Positions 1 through 6,625 of a stretch of 10,014 bases of DNA are shown here, one piece after another; the first letter of the stretch is position 1; each line of letters begins with the position of its first letter. The stretch covers positions 1 through 10,014 of the forward strand of contig CALKYL010000128.1 in NCBI GenBank assembly GCA_938003515.1, read 5' to 3'. Made by a program: the position numbers and the translations under genes. The notes under the pieces were generated by a model. It ran no database searches. It was not told where the DNA came from and was given only the letters and a program-made list of their open reading frames with translations. The DNA is from an uncultured bacterium. Its GTDB lineage: Bacteria > Planctomycetota > UBA1135 > UBA2386.

Positions 1-702
1 GTCCCGGTCGTAGATGTTGGCGCAGATCGCGAAGCTCGTGACCAGGTCGCGCCGCCACACGACCATGTAGCAGTCGCCGTCGAGGTCGTAGGCGACGTCG
101 GGCTGATCGTCGTCCGCGCCCGAGCCGAGCCCCGGCGCCAAGGACGGCCCGACGCCGGGGTCGACCACGAGCGGATACACCGCGCGGTCGACGAAGTCGC
201 CGTCGACGAGCAACCGCAGGTGGCCCTGGCCGTCGTAGGCCGTGTCGACGTCGATGCGTTCCCCCGCGTGGTCGAACGCGATCGCGGCGCCGTAGCGGAT
301 CGCGCTGCGCTCGCCGAGCGCGAACGTGAGCGCGCGATGCGCTGGCGCACACGGCGGCGACGTCACGTTGCCCTCGACGGCGAGGTCGAAGACGAGGTCG
401 CCCTGGCCCGGCGGCCGGTGCGCGACGTGGAACGACTGCTCGAAGCCGCTGCCGTCGATGCGATAGCGCTCGACGACGTCGCCGCGGGCATACGAGACGA
501 GGTCCCTGGCCAGCTTCGGGTGCGCGGGCTCGGCGACCTCTGCGACGTGGCCGAGTCGACGGTGGCCGAGGTATCTGAGCCGCAGGACCGGGATGTCGGC
601 AGAGCCTGCGGTGCCGACGCGGTCGACGATCTCGACGCCCGGAAGCGGCGGAGTCGTGAGTTGCGCCGCGTCCCGGTCGAAGCGCGCCGACCGACGCGGA
701 GA
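1..702 (-). CDS. Secreted-type protein of unknown function, interior fragment (no start codon; runs off left edge)
   Basis: An open frame reads leftward from just after a TGA at 703-705 to the window edge, 234 codons. Read from its right end it contains 'GFEQSFHV', then 'GQGDLVFDLAV', 'IRYGAA' and 'VYPLVVDP', followed by a D/G-rich stretch and 'DVAYDLDGDCYMVVWRRD'. I associate the order LEQSF / GDLV / PLVxDP with large extracellular proteins of planctomycetes, in which this part precedes a run of repeats that often include 'YDVAYD..YLVVW' units; this is recall, not a search. No ATG, GTG or TTG occurs in frame from 702 down to a GTG at 366-364, and that GTG lies inside the conserved-looking part, so it is unlikely to be the real start. 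Signal peptide and N-terminal region are therefore missing. The gene is divergent from the BON gene, which is itself cut at the same place. Codon bias (G/C third positions) supports coding. The molecular role is unknown. Confidence 0.72.
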
Positions 703-743
703 TCACAGACGCGGTCGCCGACGAACTGCTCGTCGACGCGGCC

Positions 744-1982
744 GTGCCGTCGACCCGCATCGACGTCGCTGTCGCCGAGGGCGTCGTCACGCTGACCGGC
801 TCGGTCGGCAGCCTGCTCGCGAAGGAGAGGGCGGCGCGCCTGGCGCAGGCGGTGCGCGGCGTGCGCGCGGTCGTCAACCGCGTCGAGGTCACGGGCGGTA
901 CGAGGACCAACCGCGCCGTGCGCGACGACGTCGACGACGCGCTGGTGCTCGACCCGGCGACCGATGCCTTCGAGATCCGCGTCACCGTCGACGGAAATCA
1001 GATGGTCACGCTGCATGGTGCCGTCGACTCGTACGCCGAGCGCAGCCTCGCCGAGACGGTCGCGAAGGGCGTGCGCGGCGTGCGCGGGGTCACCAACCGG
1101 ATCACGGTCGACTACGCGAGCGACCGTCCGGACACCGAGATCGCGCGCGACATCGAAGGACGGCTGCGCTGGAGCCGCTTCGTCGACGACGGCCTGGTCG
1201 ACGTCGCCGTCGAGAACGGCCAGGTCACGCTGACCGGCATCGTGGGCAGCGCGCGCGAGAAGGACGAGGCCGAGAGCACCTGCTGGGTCGTCGGGGTCGC
1301 GAGCGTCGACGCCGAGGGGCTGGACGTGCAGCGCTGGGCGCGTGACGACGACCTGCGCAAGGACAAGTACGTGGTCCGCTCTCCTGACGAGCTGCGCAAG
1401 GCCGTCGAGGACGCGATGCTCTACGACCCGAGGGTCAACTCGTTCGACGTGCACACCGAGGTCGAAGGTTCGGTCGTCACGTTGCGCGGCACGGTCGACA
1501 ACCTGAAGGCGAAGCGCGCCGCCGAGCAGGACGCCGACGGTGTCGTCGGCGTCTGGAGCGTGAACAACCGCATCAAGGTGCGGCCAGACGGCGACAGCGT
1601 CGACGACAGCGTCCGCGAAGACGTCGAGCGCGCGCTGCTTCGCGACCCGTGGGTCGAGCAGTACGAGGTCGACGTCGAGGTCGACGCCGGCATGGTCGAA
1701 CTCCGTGGTGTCGTCGATTCACAGTTCGACCGGGCCCGCGCCGACGACGTGGCCGCGCGCGTGCCCGGCGTCATCGCGGTCGACAACAACCTCGTCGCGA
1801 CGGACGGCACGTTCTCGGCGAGTCCGGACGCTCGCATCGAACTTCGAGCAGAGCGGCCATCGCGTCCCCTAGCGCGCGGCTGCACCTTCGGGCGAACCGA
1901 GCGCCGGTCGCGATCGAGCGGTCGAGGCCGGGGACTCGAAATCGGTGCCGGTCGACGTACCCTCCATCCGGACCGCCGGTGA
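744..1982 (+). CDS. Multi-BON-domain protein (five BON repeats, first one 5'-truncated)
   Basis: BON domains (named for bacterial OsmY and nodulation) are small alpha/beta modules thought to bind phospholipid surfaces. With GTG 744 as residue 1 the repeats lie near residues 1-49, 57-122, 130-195, 215-279 and 287-352. Each shows the pattern 'V.V..G.VTLTG.V.S...K..A......V.GV..V.N.I.V', for example 'VAVAEGVVTLTGSVGS' and 'EVEGSVVTLRGTVDN'. GTG 744 is the first start codon in frame, but the opening helix of BON1 ('ITDAVADELLVDAAVPSTRIDV') is encoded upstream from about 699, in a frame open only back to a TGA at 657-659. The true start is therefore missing or frameshifted. No signal peptide is visible. 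Residues 353-412 are an Arg/Ser-rich tail with unusual CGA codons and no BON similarity. The stop overlaps the next GTG start (GTGA at 1979-1982), suggesting coupled translation. A role at the membrane is inferred from the domain and from the downstream cardiolipin synthase. Confidence 0.87.
   Translation: MPSTRIDVAVAEGVVTLTGSVGSLLAKERAARLAQAVRGVRAVVNRVEVTGGTRTNRAVRDDVDDALVLDPATDAFEIRVTVDGNQMVTLHGAVDSYAERSLAETVAKGVRGVRGVTNRITVDYASDRPDTEIARDIEGRLRWSRFVDDGLVDVAVENGQVTLTGIVGSAREKDEAESTCWVVGVASVDAEGLDVQRWARDDDLRKDKYVVRSPDELRKAVEDAMLYDPRVNSFDVHTEVEGSVVTLRGTVDNLKAKRAAEQDADGVVGVWSVNNRIKVRPDGDSVDDSVREDVERALLRDPWVEQYEVDVEVDAGMVELRGVVDSQFDRARADDVAARVPGVIAVDNNLVATDGTFSASPDARIELRAERPSRPLARGCTFGRTERRSRSSGRGRGLEIGAGRRTLHPDRR
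1936..1963 (+). promoter_or_regulatory. Possible sigma70-like promoter ahead of the EEP-cls pair
   Basis: TCGAAA (1936-1941) and TACCCT (1958-1963) are separated by 16 bases and lie 15 bases before the GTG at 1979. They match the TTGACA and TATAAT consensus at 4/6 and 3/6 positions. The site falls in the low-complexity tail of the BON gene, where codon use looks least protein-like, so an internal promoter is plausible. Chance matches are common, so this is weak. Confidence 0.22.
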
Positions 1983-2671
1983 AGATCGTAACCTACAACA
2001 TCCACCGCGGCCGTTCCGTCACCGGACGCCCGATCCTGGGCGAGGTTGCGCTCGCACTCGACTCGCTCGGCGCCGACGTGATCGCCTGTCAGGAGGTCGT
2101 CGGCGTCGACATCGACGGACACGCCGACCAGGCCGCGTGGCTCGCCGACCGGCTCGGCATGCAGGCTCGCTTCGTCGTCAACGCGGCGACACGGCACGGC
2201 CCGCTCGGCAACGCCACGCTGTCGCGGCTCCCGATCGAGGCCCACGCGAACCTCGACTTGTCGATCCGCGGCTTCGAGAACCGTGGCGCTCTGCGTACCG
2301 TGCTCGCGCCGAGCATGGACGTCTGGAACGTGCACCTCGGACTGACCGCCCGGCAGCGCGCCGAGCAGTGGCGGCGCCTGTGCGCCGCGTTGCACGAGGC
2401 TCCGCGCGCGCTGGTCGTGTGCGGCGACTTCAATGACTGGAGCGGCCTGCTGCGCGGGCTCATCGAGCGCTTCGGCCTGGTCAACGCGCTGCACCGGGCG
2501 CGGCGCCACGGTCGCGCGACCTTCCCGGCGCGGCGTCCCTGGTTCCGCCTCGACCGGCTCTACTACCGCTCGCTGGAACTCGTCGACGCGGAAGTGCTGC
2601 GGGGAGCGCCGTGGACGGGGTTGTCCGACCACTTGCCGGTGGTGGCGACGTTCGCTGAGCCCGCCCGATGA
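1979..2671 (+). CDS. Endonuclease/exonuclease/phosphatase (DNase I-like) family protein, YbhP-like
   Basis: A 230-residue protein with the metal-dependent phosphoesterase fold of the DNase I / exonuclease III / sphingomyelinase superfamily. Visible landmarks are 'TYNIHRG' near the start (N7, H9), 'CQEV' with metal-ligand E39, 'GNATLSR' at 77-83, 'WNVHLGL' with H119, 'CGDFNDW' with D150 and N152, 'FRLDRLYY' with D192, and 'LSDHLPVVA' with D217 and H218, so the catalytic set appears complete. The block 'GRATFPARRPWFRLDRLYY' closely resembles my memory of E. coli YbhP. GTG 1979 is chosen because the domain begins at once, with 'KIVTYNIH', and because it overlaps the upstream stop as GTGA. The frame is open much further upstream, but that stretch overlaps the BON gene. 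The 3' end overlaps cls by ATGA. YbhP-type proteins sit beside clsB in E. coli, which supports a phospholipid-related phosphodiesterase role, but the substrate is unknown. No signal peptide or membrane segment is seen. Confidence 0.9.
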   Translation: MKIVTYNIHRGRSVTGRPILGEVALALDSLGADVIACQEVVGVDIDGHADQAAWLADRLGMQARFVVNAATRHGPLGNATLSRLPIEAHANLDLSIRGFENRGALRTVLAPSMDVWNVHLGLTARQRAEQWRRLCAALHEAPRALVVCGDFNDWSGLLRGLIERFGLVNALHRARRHGRATFPARRPWFRLDRLYYRSLELVDAEVLRGAPWTGLSDHLPVVATFAEPAR

Positions 2672-4080
2672 TCACGACGGTGCTCGCGGTGCACGCGGTC
2701 GCGGCCATCGCTGCGGTCGCGCACCTGTTGCTGCACTACCGGCGTCCGTCCGCGGCGGTCGCGTGGCTGTTCGCGCTGACGCTGCTGCCGCTGCTCGGTC
2801 CGCTGGCCTACGCGATGCTCGCGGTGCCGGGCGGTGGGCCGACGCTGCGTCGACAACGACGCGCGGCCGAAGTGCGTTCGCCGCGTTCGCGTGCCGCGGC
2901 CGACATCGGCGACGGTCCGTCGGCGGAGTATCCGACGCCGGCGTTCGCGGCGCTGATGCGACGCGTTCGGGCGTTCCCTGTGACTCGCGGGAACGCGGTC
3001 GACGTGCTCCCGGACGCCGATGTTGCGCTGCGCGAGCAGCTCGCGGCGATCCGCGGCTCCGAACAGGAAGTGCTGCTCGCGACCTACGTGCTGAAACCCG
3101 GCGTCGTGCAACGGCAGCTGTTCGAAGCGCTCGCGGACCGTGCGGGCGCTGGCGTCCCGGTCCGGCTGCTGATCGACCCGATCGGCTCGCACGAACTCGA
3201 GGCCCGAGCCCTCGAGAACCTGCGGAGCCGCGGCGTGCACACGCACACGTTCCTGTCGCCGAATCCTCTCAGGGGGCGACTGCAGATCAACTTCCGCAAC
3301 CACCGCAAGATCCTGTGCGTCGACGGACGACTCGCGTTCACCGGCGGACGCAACTGGTCGGACGAGTACTACCCGGGGACCGGAAGCGACGGTGTGTTCC
3401 GGGATACGACGGTGCGCCTGCGAGGGCCCGTCGTCGCCGACATCCGGCGCGTGTTCGCCGAGGACTGGTCCCTGGCGACCGAGGACGACGCGTTGCTCGA
3501 CGCACCGCTTCGGCCGGAGTCCGCCGCCGGTGATCACAGCGTCTGCGTGCAGCCATTCGGACCCGACGAGCCGCGGTCGTCGGTGGCCGACGTGTTCGGC
3601 GGCGCGTTCCGGGCGGCGCGCCGGAGCATTTTCGTCGCGACGCCCTACTTCGTTCCGGGTCCGACGCTGCAGAACGCGCTGCGCGTGGCGGCACTCGGCG
3701 GCGTCGACGTGGAGTTGCTGTTGCCGAACCGTTGCGGCAAACGCTCGATCGATCTGACCGCTCGCTTCTATCTCGACAGCCTGCTCGATGCCGGCGTCCG
3801 CGCCCGGCTGTGCGATCCGCCGCTCCTGCACGCGAAGGCGCTGATCGTCGACGGATGCTGGTCGAGCGTCGGCAGCGTCAACTTCGACGCGCGGTCGCTG
3901 CATCTCAACTACGAGCTCAACGTCGAAGTGCTCGGCGAGGAGTTCGCCCGGCAGCTGCGCGCGTTCTTCGCCGCGGACATGGAGCGGGCTCGGCTGCTCG
4001 ACGCCGAGGCGTTCGCGCGTCGCGGGCGCTGGCGACGCACGATCGAGAAAGCCGCGGCGCTGTTCGAGCCGCTGATGTGA
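2668..4080 (+). CDS. cls: Cardiolipin synthase, phospholipase D-type, membrane-bound
   Basis: A 470-residue protein that probably joins phosphatidylglycerol to a second phospholipid to make cardiolipin at the inner membrane. Two hydrophobic segments at about residues 2-22 and 29-53 form an N-terminal membrane hairpin, as in ClsA. Two PLD domains follow with complete HxKxxxxD motifs: 'HRKILCVD' (H212, K214, D219), then 'GGRNWSDEY', and 'HAKALIVD' (H388, K390, D395), then 'VGSVNFDARS'. Other typical pieces are 'ATYVLKPG' near 138 and 'ATPYFVP' near 324. Length is close to that of ClsA (about 480). ATG 2668 overlaps the stop of the EEP gene (ATGA), and no clear Shine-Dalgarno is seen, so translation probably depends on coupling. 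The neighbour is the kind found beside E. coli clsB, yet the membrane hairpin is ClsA-like. Another PLD-type phospholipid transferase with a different co-substrate cannot be excluded. Confidence 0.93.
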   Translation: MITTVLAVHAVAAIAAVAHLLLHYRRPSAAVAWLFALTLLPLLGPLAYAMLAVPGGGPTLRRQRRAAEVRSPRSRAAADIGDGPSAEYPTPAFAALMRRVRAFPVTRGNAVDVLPDADVALREQLAAIRGSEQEVLLATYVLKPGVVQRQLFEALADRAGAGVPVRLLIDPIGSHELEARALENLRSRGVHTHTFLSPNPLRGRLQINFRNHRKILCVDGRLAFTGGRNWSDEYYPGTGSDGVFRDTTVRLRGPVVADIRRVFAEDWSLATEDDALLDAPLRPESAAGDHSVCVQPFGPDEPRSSVADVFGGAFRAARRSIFVATPYFVPGPTLQNALRVAALGGVDVELLLPNRCGKRSIDLTARFYLDSLLDAGVRARLCDPPLLHAKALIVDGCWSSVGSVNFDARSLHLNYELNVEVLGEEFARQLRAFFAADMERARLLDAEAFARRGRWRRTIEKAAALFEPLM

Positions 4081-4359
4081 CGCGGGCGACGCGGCGCGCG
4101 TGCGGGCGACCCGCGGCCGTCGTGTCCACGCGGAGCTGCCGGACAGCATGCCGGGGCGCTGCGGGCGAATCCTGTCGGAGCCCGCGTTCGGCGATGCCCG
4201 CGTGCGGGGCGGACGGGCGCGGCGTGCCGGTGCGACGGCGCGCGCGTCGACGCCGGTTGTAGCGCCGCCGATCGGCGACCCGCCTGCCGAGCGCAGCGAT
4301 TCCGACCGCAAGCGCGGCAACAGGGCATGGCGCTTGCGAAGGCGCGGGCGAGGAAACAG
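4081..4359. other. Spacer between cls and the SRPBCC gene, no gene seen
   Basis: No frame here has a protein-like composition; the open frames are Arg-rich. A short hairpin, GCGGG (4102-4106), loop CGA, CCCGC (4110-4114), lies 22 bases after the cls stop but has no T-run, so it is a weak terminator candidate. A perfect 12-base palindrome, CGCCGATCGGCG, lies at 4266-4277, about 80 bases before the next start. It could be an operator, or chance in GC-rich DNA. Confidence 0.4.
4350..4353 (+). promoter_or_regulatory. Shine-Dalgarno GAGG that sets the SRPBCC start at 4360
   Basis: GAGG followed by six bases (AAACAG) stands directly before ATG 4360. The alternative ATG 4327 has no comparable site, and its eleven extra residues are basic and unlike the family. 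Confidence 0.6.
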
Positions 4360-4836
4360 ATGCAGACCATCGAAGAGCATGTCGACATCCCGTTGCCCGC
4401 CGCGGACGCGTACTCGCAGGCAACCCAGTTCGAATCGATGTCGAGTTTCCTGCGCGCCGTCCAGGCCGTAGAGCAGCTCGATGACCGCCGGCTGTTGATG
4501 CGGTTCAGCGACCGCGGCTGGTCGACGCAACTCGATGCCGAAATCACCGAGCAGATCCCCGACAAACGCATCGCGTGGACCAGCTCGTCCCACCCGACGT
4601 GCTCCGGCTGCCTGACGTTCCACCGGCTCGACGACGACCACAGCCGGATGATGGTGCAGATCGGTCTCGACATCGACGGCGATCGGGAGCTCGTCGACCG
4701 GCTTCGGCACGCGGTCACCGAGAACCTCGGCGACTTCCAGGACTTCCTCAGCCGCCGCCGCACGCCGACCGGACGCTGGGGCGGGACGCTGCTGGCACCG
4801 GACGAACGCAGCCTGGGCGGGGAGGAGGAGGAGTAG
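4360..4836 (+). CDS. SRPBCC / START-fold protein, polyketide cyclase/dehydrase-like
   Basis: A 158-residue protein with a helix-grip (SRPBCC) fold, which forms a deep hydrophobic ligand cavity. Family landmarks are the opening beta strand 'TIEEHVDIPLPAADAY' (3-18), 'QFESMSSFL' (23-31), 'LDAEITEQIPDKRIAW' (58-73), 'LTFHRLDDDHSRM' (85-97), and the long C-terminal helix near 109-131 ('LVDRLRHAVTENLGDFQDFL'). These match the 'cyclase/dehydrase' proteins that proteobacteria, actinobacteria and planctomycetes carry in many copies, usually without a known substrate. A short tail ends in four Glu. ATG 4360 was chosen on its Shine-Dalgarno and on homology; ATG 4327 in the same frame would add eleven residues. 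There is no signal peptide. The gene lies 279 bases after cls on the same strand and converges on the membrane-protein gene. Proteins of this kind often occur near envelope-stress and BON genes, but its role here is unknown. Confidence 0.86.
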   Translation: MQTIEEHVDIPLPAADAYSQATQFESMSSFLRAVQAVEQLDDRRLLMRFSDRGWSTQLDAEITEQIPDKRIAWTSSSHPTCSGCLTFHRLDDDHSRMMVQIGLDIDGDRELVDRLRHAVTENLGDFQDFLSRRRTPTGRWGGTLLAPDERSLGGEEEE

Positions 4837-4865
4837 CGGCGTCTGCCGAGGCAGGCCTGCATCGC

Positions 4866-4886
4866 CGGGCGCTGCACGAGCGCCCG
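4866..4886. terminator. Hairpin between convergent genes, probable bidirectional terminator
   Basis: CGGGCGCT (4866-4873) pairs perfectly with AGCGCCCG (4879-4886) around a five-base loop, GCACG, giving an 8-bp GC-rich stem in the 136-base gap between two convergent stops. There is no U-tract on either side, so it is not a textbook intrinsic terminator. Position and symmetry still fit a shared transcription end. Confidence 0.42.
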
Positions 4887-4972
4887 TTGCGATCTCGCTC
4901 GAAACCGGCCAGGGAACGCTGCGAGTCCCGCACCGGCAGCCGCCAGGAGCGGGCCGACCCGGCGGGGCCGGC

Positions 4973-6184
4973 TCAGATCTCGGCGTCGCCCAAGGCGACG
5001 TGCTTGACGTACCTCTGGCCTTCGAACGAGGCGCCGAGGGCGCCGACGAGCACGGCGACCGACGACACGAACACGGCCTGCACGGCATAGGTCAGCCCGT
5101 CGACGCCGGCCGGATCCCTGCCGGTCCAGCGGGCGACGATCTCCGGATCGAACAGCATGCTCGACACGGCCCACGTCGTGACGAGCAGCACCAGGTAGAT
5201 CGTCGTCATGCCGAGCACGACGAACAGCACGATCGAGGCGCTCGTCACGACCGATTGCTCGGTCTGGCGAACGAACCGCATCGGCGACAGGAGCTGTTGA
5301 CGGCTGAGCACGTAGAACGAGGTCGTGAGGATCGCCAGCACCGCGACGCCGATCGCCGTCGCCGGATGCAGGGCCATGCCGAGGTCCCACGCTTCGGCCG
5401 TCATCGAGACGATCGCCAGGGCCGAGACCGCTGCCGTCGACAGTCGTCCTAGGCGAAAGGGGAATTCCCAGCATCGGCTGCCGCGCACGTTGTCGAGGAT
5501 CTCGCGCCGCGCCCTCACGATCGACCGGACGGCGAACCAGATGCCACGGGCGTTCCCGGCCTGCTCTTCGACGCGGGCGTCGGCGACGCGCGCGAGCCCC
5601 GCACCCAGGCGAGCGGCCTGCTGCTCGTCGAAGTCGACGTCCGGAGCGTCTGCTCCGAGCACCGCTGCGGACACGAGGCCGTCGCCGTCCTCGTCCATCG
5701 GCAGACCTCCGAGATGCCCGAGCACGCCGAGCGCCAGGTAACGCACGCGGTGGGCGATCAGCCGCGCGCGTTGCTCGGGCGAAGGCGCAGACTCCTCCGC
5801 CATCGGGTCGATGCGGAACGTCGAGATGACGCCGGCACCGAGCGCGCGAGAACTCACGGCGCGCGCCGACGTCCGCGAATGGGTCGCGAGGTCCGAGGAC
5901 GTCACCGCGATCGCGAAGTCCCAGTGGTGGAGCGACAACTCGGACGACGCGACCTCCAGCAGCGTCACCGGCGGCTCCCGCTGTGCCTGGACGATCTCGC
6001 GCACGACGACGACGAGGCGCCACTCGAACCGCGGGAAGCGCTCGCGCAGCCAGTCGGCGAGCGTGTCGATCGCGGCCTTCGTGGCGTCGGTGTCGATCTG
6101 CTCCAGCCGCCGGTCGAGCACCCAGCCGATCTCGAGCAGCGGGCGCTCGTCCTGCGCTCCGGCGTCGGGGGGATCAGCGGTCAT
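4973..6184 (-). CDS. Membrane protein with soluble N-terminal domain bearing a degenerate metallopeptidase-like motif
   Basis: A 403-residue protein from ATG 6184; a TTG at 6247 would add 21 residues without domain features. Residues 1-235 are soluble. They include 'ERFPRFEWRLVVVVREI' (about 49-65), 'HWDFAIAVTSSDL' (87-99), and 'HRVRYLALGVLGHLGGLPMDEDG' (145-167). The last segment sits where archaemetzincin-like proteins have HExxHxxGxxH, but the Glu and most His are absent. After 'FPFRLGRLS' come hydrophobic segments at about 249-271, 277-294, 314-345 (long, possibly two) and 365-387, with a short hydrophilic C-terminus. From memory, uncharacterised bacterial proteins share this layout, with 'WQFPFRLSRLTTAALSAL' at the membrane entry; I know of no function. 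The N-terminal half would most simply face the cytoplasm, as no signal peptide is seen. It is transcribed away from aceE and towards the SRPBCC gene. A regulatory or scaffold pseudo-protease is possible but only inferred. Confidence 0.85.
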   Translation of the reverse strand: MTADPPDAGAQDERPLLEIGWVLDRRLEQIDTDATKAAIDTLADWLRERFPRFEWRLVVVVREIVQAQREPPVTLLEVASSELSLHHWDFAIAVTSSDLATHSRTSARAVSSRALGAGVISTFRIDPMAEESAPSPEQRARLIAHRVRYLALGVLGHLGGLPMDEDGDGLVSAAVLGADAPDVDFDEQQAARLGAGLARVADARVEEQAGNARGIWFAVRSIVRARREILDNVRGSRCWEFPFRLGRLSTAAVSALAIVSMTAEAWDLGMALHPATAIGVAVLAILTTSFYVLSRQQLLSPMRFVRQTEQSVVTSASIVLFVVLGMTTIYLVLLVTTWAVSSMLFDPEIVARWTGRDPAGVDGLTYAVQAVFVSSVAVLVGALGASFEGQRYVKHVALGDAEI

Positions 6185-6625
6185 CGTCGTTCGTCCGCCC
6201 GACCAGACGTGCCCGTTCGACGACGGCGGGTCGCTCGACGACCGCAACGTGGCGTTCGCGGTCGCCGGTGTCGCTGCGGCGTCGTTCGTCGAGGCGCTGC
6301 GGCGGAGCGGGCGTGTGCAGGGTGCCGAGCGGCATCAGCAGCCGTCACGATACGTGGTCGAACGGGATGGTCGACGACCTGCTCGGATTCCGCGGCTCGC
6401 CGTGTCGTGGCGGCGGGCGGCGGCCACACTGCGCGCGGGGCTTCGGCGGGCGCACGGCCAGCCGTGACAGTGCTACCGCCGCCGAAAACGCGTCGCGCCG
6501 CGGCGGGAGCCCGCTGCCGCCGGGCGGCCTCGAAGGGGCGTGCCGGTCGGCCGGTGGGGCGGCCGTTGCGGGCGGGGGGGGCACGCAGGTCGGCCGCTGG
6601 CACGGCCTTTGCGTCCACGAGCGAC
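6185..6625. other. Divergent spacer between the membrane-protein gene and aceE
   Basis: This 441-base stretch should hold the promoters of both flanking genes. I see no convincing -35/-10 pair for either strand. The aceE frame stays open through it, but the encoded peptide is Arg/Ala/Gly-rich and protein-unlike. One small frame from GTG 6249 to TGA 6467 (72 codons) begins 'MAFAVAGVAAASFVEALRR' and has G/C-ending codons, but it has no Shine-Dalgarno or recognisable family and turns Arg-rich at its end. The main visible structure is a G-rich tract at 6556-6581. Confidence 0.5.
6556..6581 (+). other. G-rich tract with an 8-G homopolymer in the aceE leader
   Basis: GGGG (6556-6559), GGG (6570-6572) and eight consecutive G (6574-6581) lie 45-70 bases before the aceE ATG, with loops of ten and one bases. 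The G8 run could supply two of the four tracts needed for a G-quadruplex. It could equally be an unselected GC-rich run or a homopolymer miscall. Confidence 0.35.

Noticed and set aside
363..1454. A 363-codon minus-strand frame across the BON region
   Set aside because: It is antisense to clear BON repeats, has His/Arg/Asp-rich composition, and is out of frame with the real minus-strand gene at the left edge.
4266..4277. A perfect 12-base palindrome, CGCCGATCGGCG
   Set aside because: It has no loop to act as a terminator and no second copy nearby. Short CG palindromes are frequent in DNA of this composition.
2563..5088. A long open frame of 841 codons on the minus strand
   Set aside because: It is the mirror of cls and the SRPBCC gene, both of which have complete family motifs. 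Its product is Arg-rich without domains, as expected from GC-biased third positions.
6249..6467. A small plus-strand frame with a hydrophobic opening in the divergent spacer
   Set aside because: It has no Shine-Dalgarno, no known family and an Arg-rich end. It is described in the spacer entry but not called a gene.
5714..6625. A 304-codon in-frame extension upstream of the aceE ATG
   Set aside because: It lies antisense to the membrane-protein gene and encodes Arg-rich, protein-unlike sequence. ATG 6626 already gives the normal AceE length and N-terminus.
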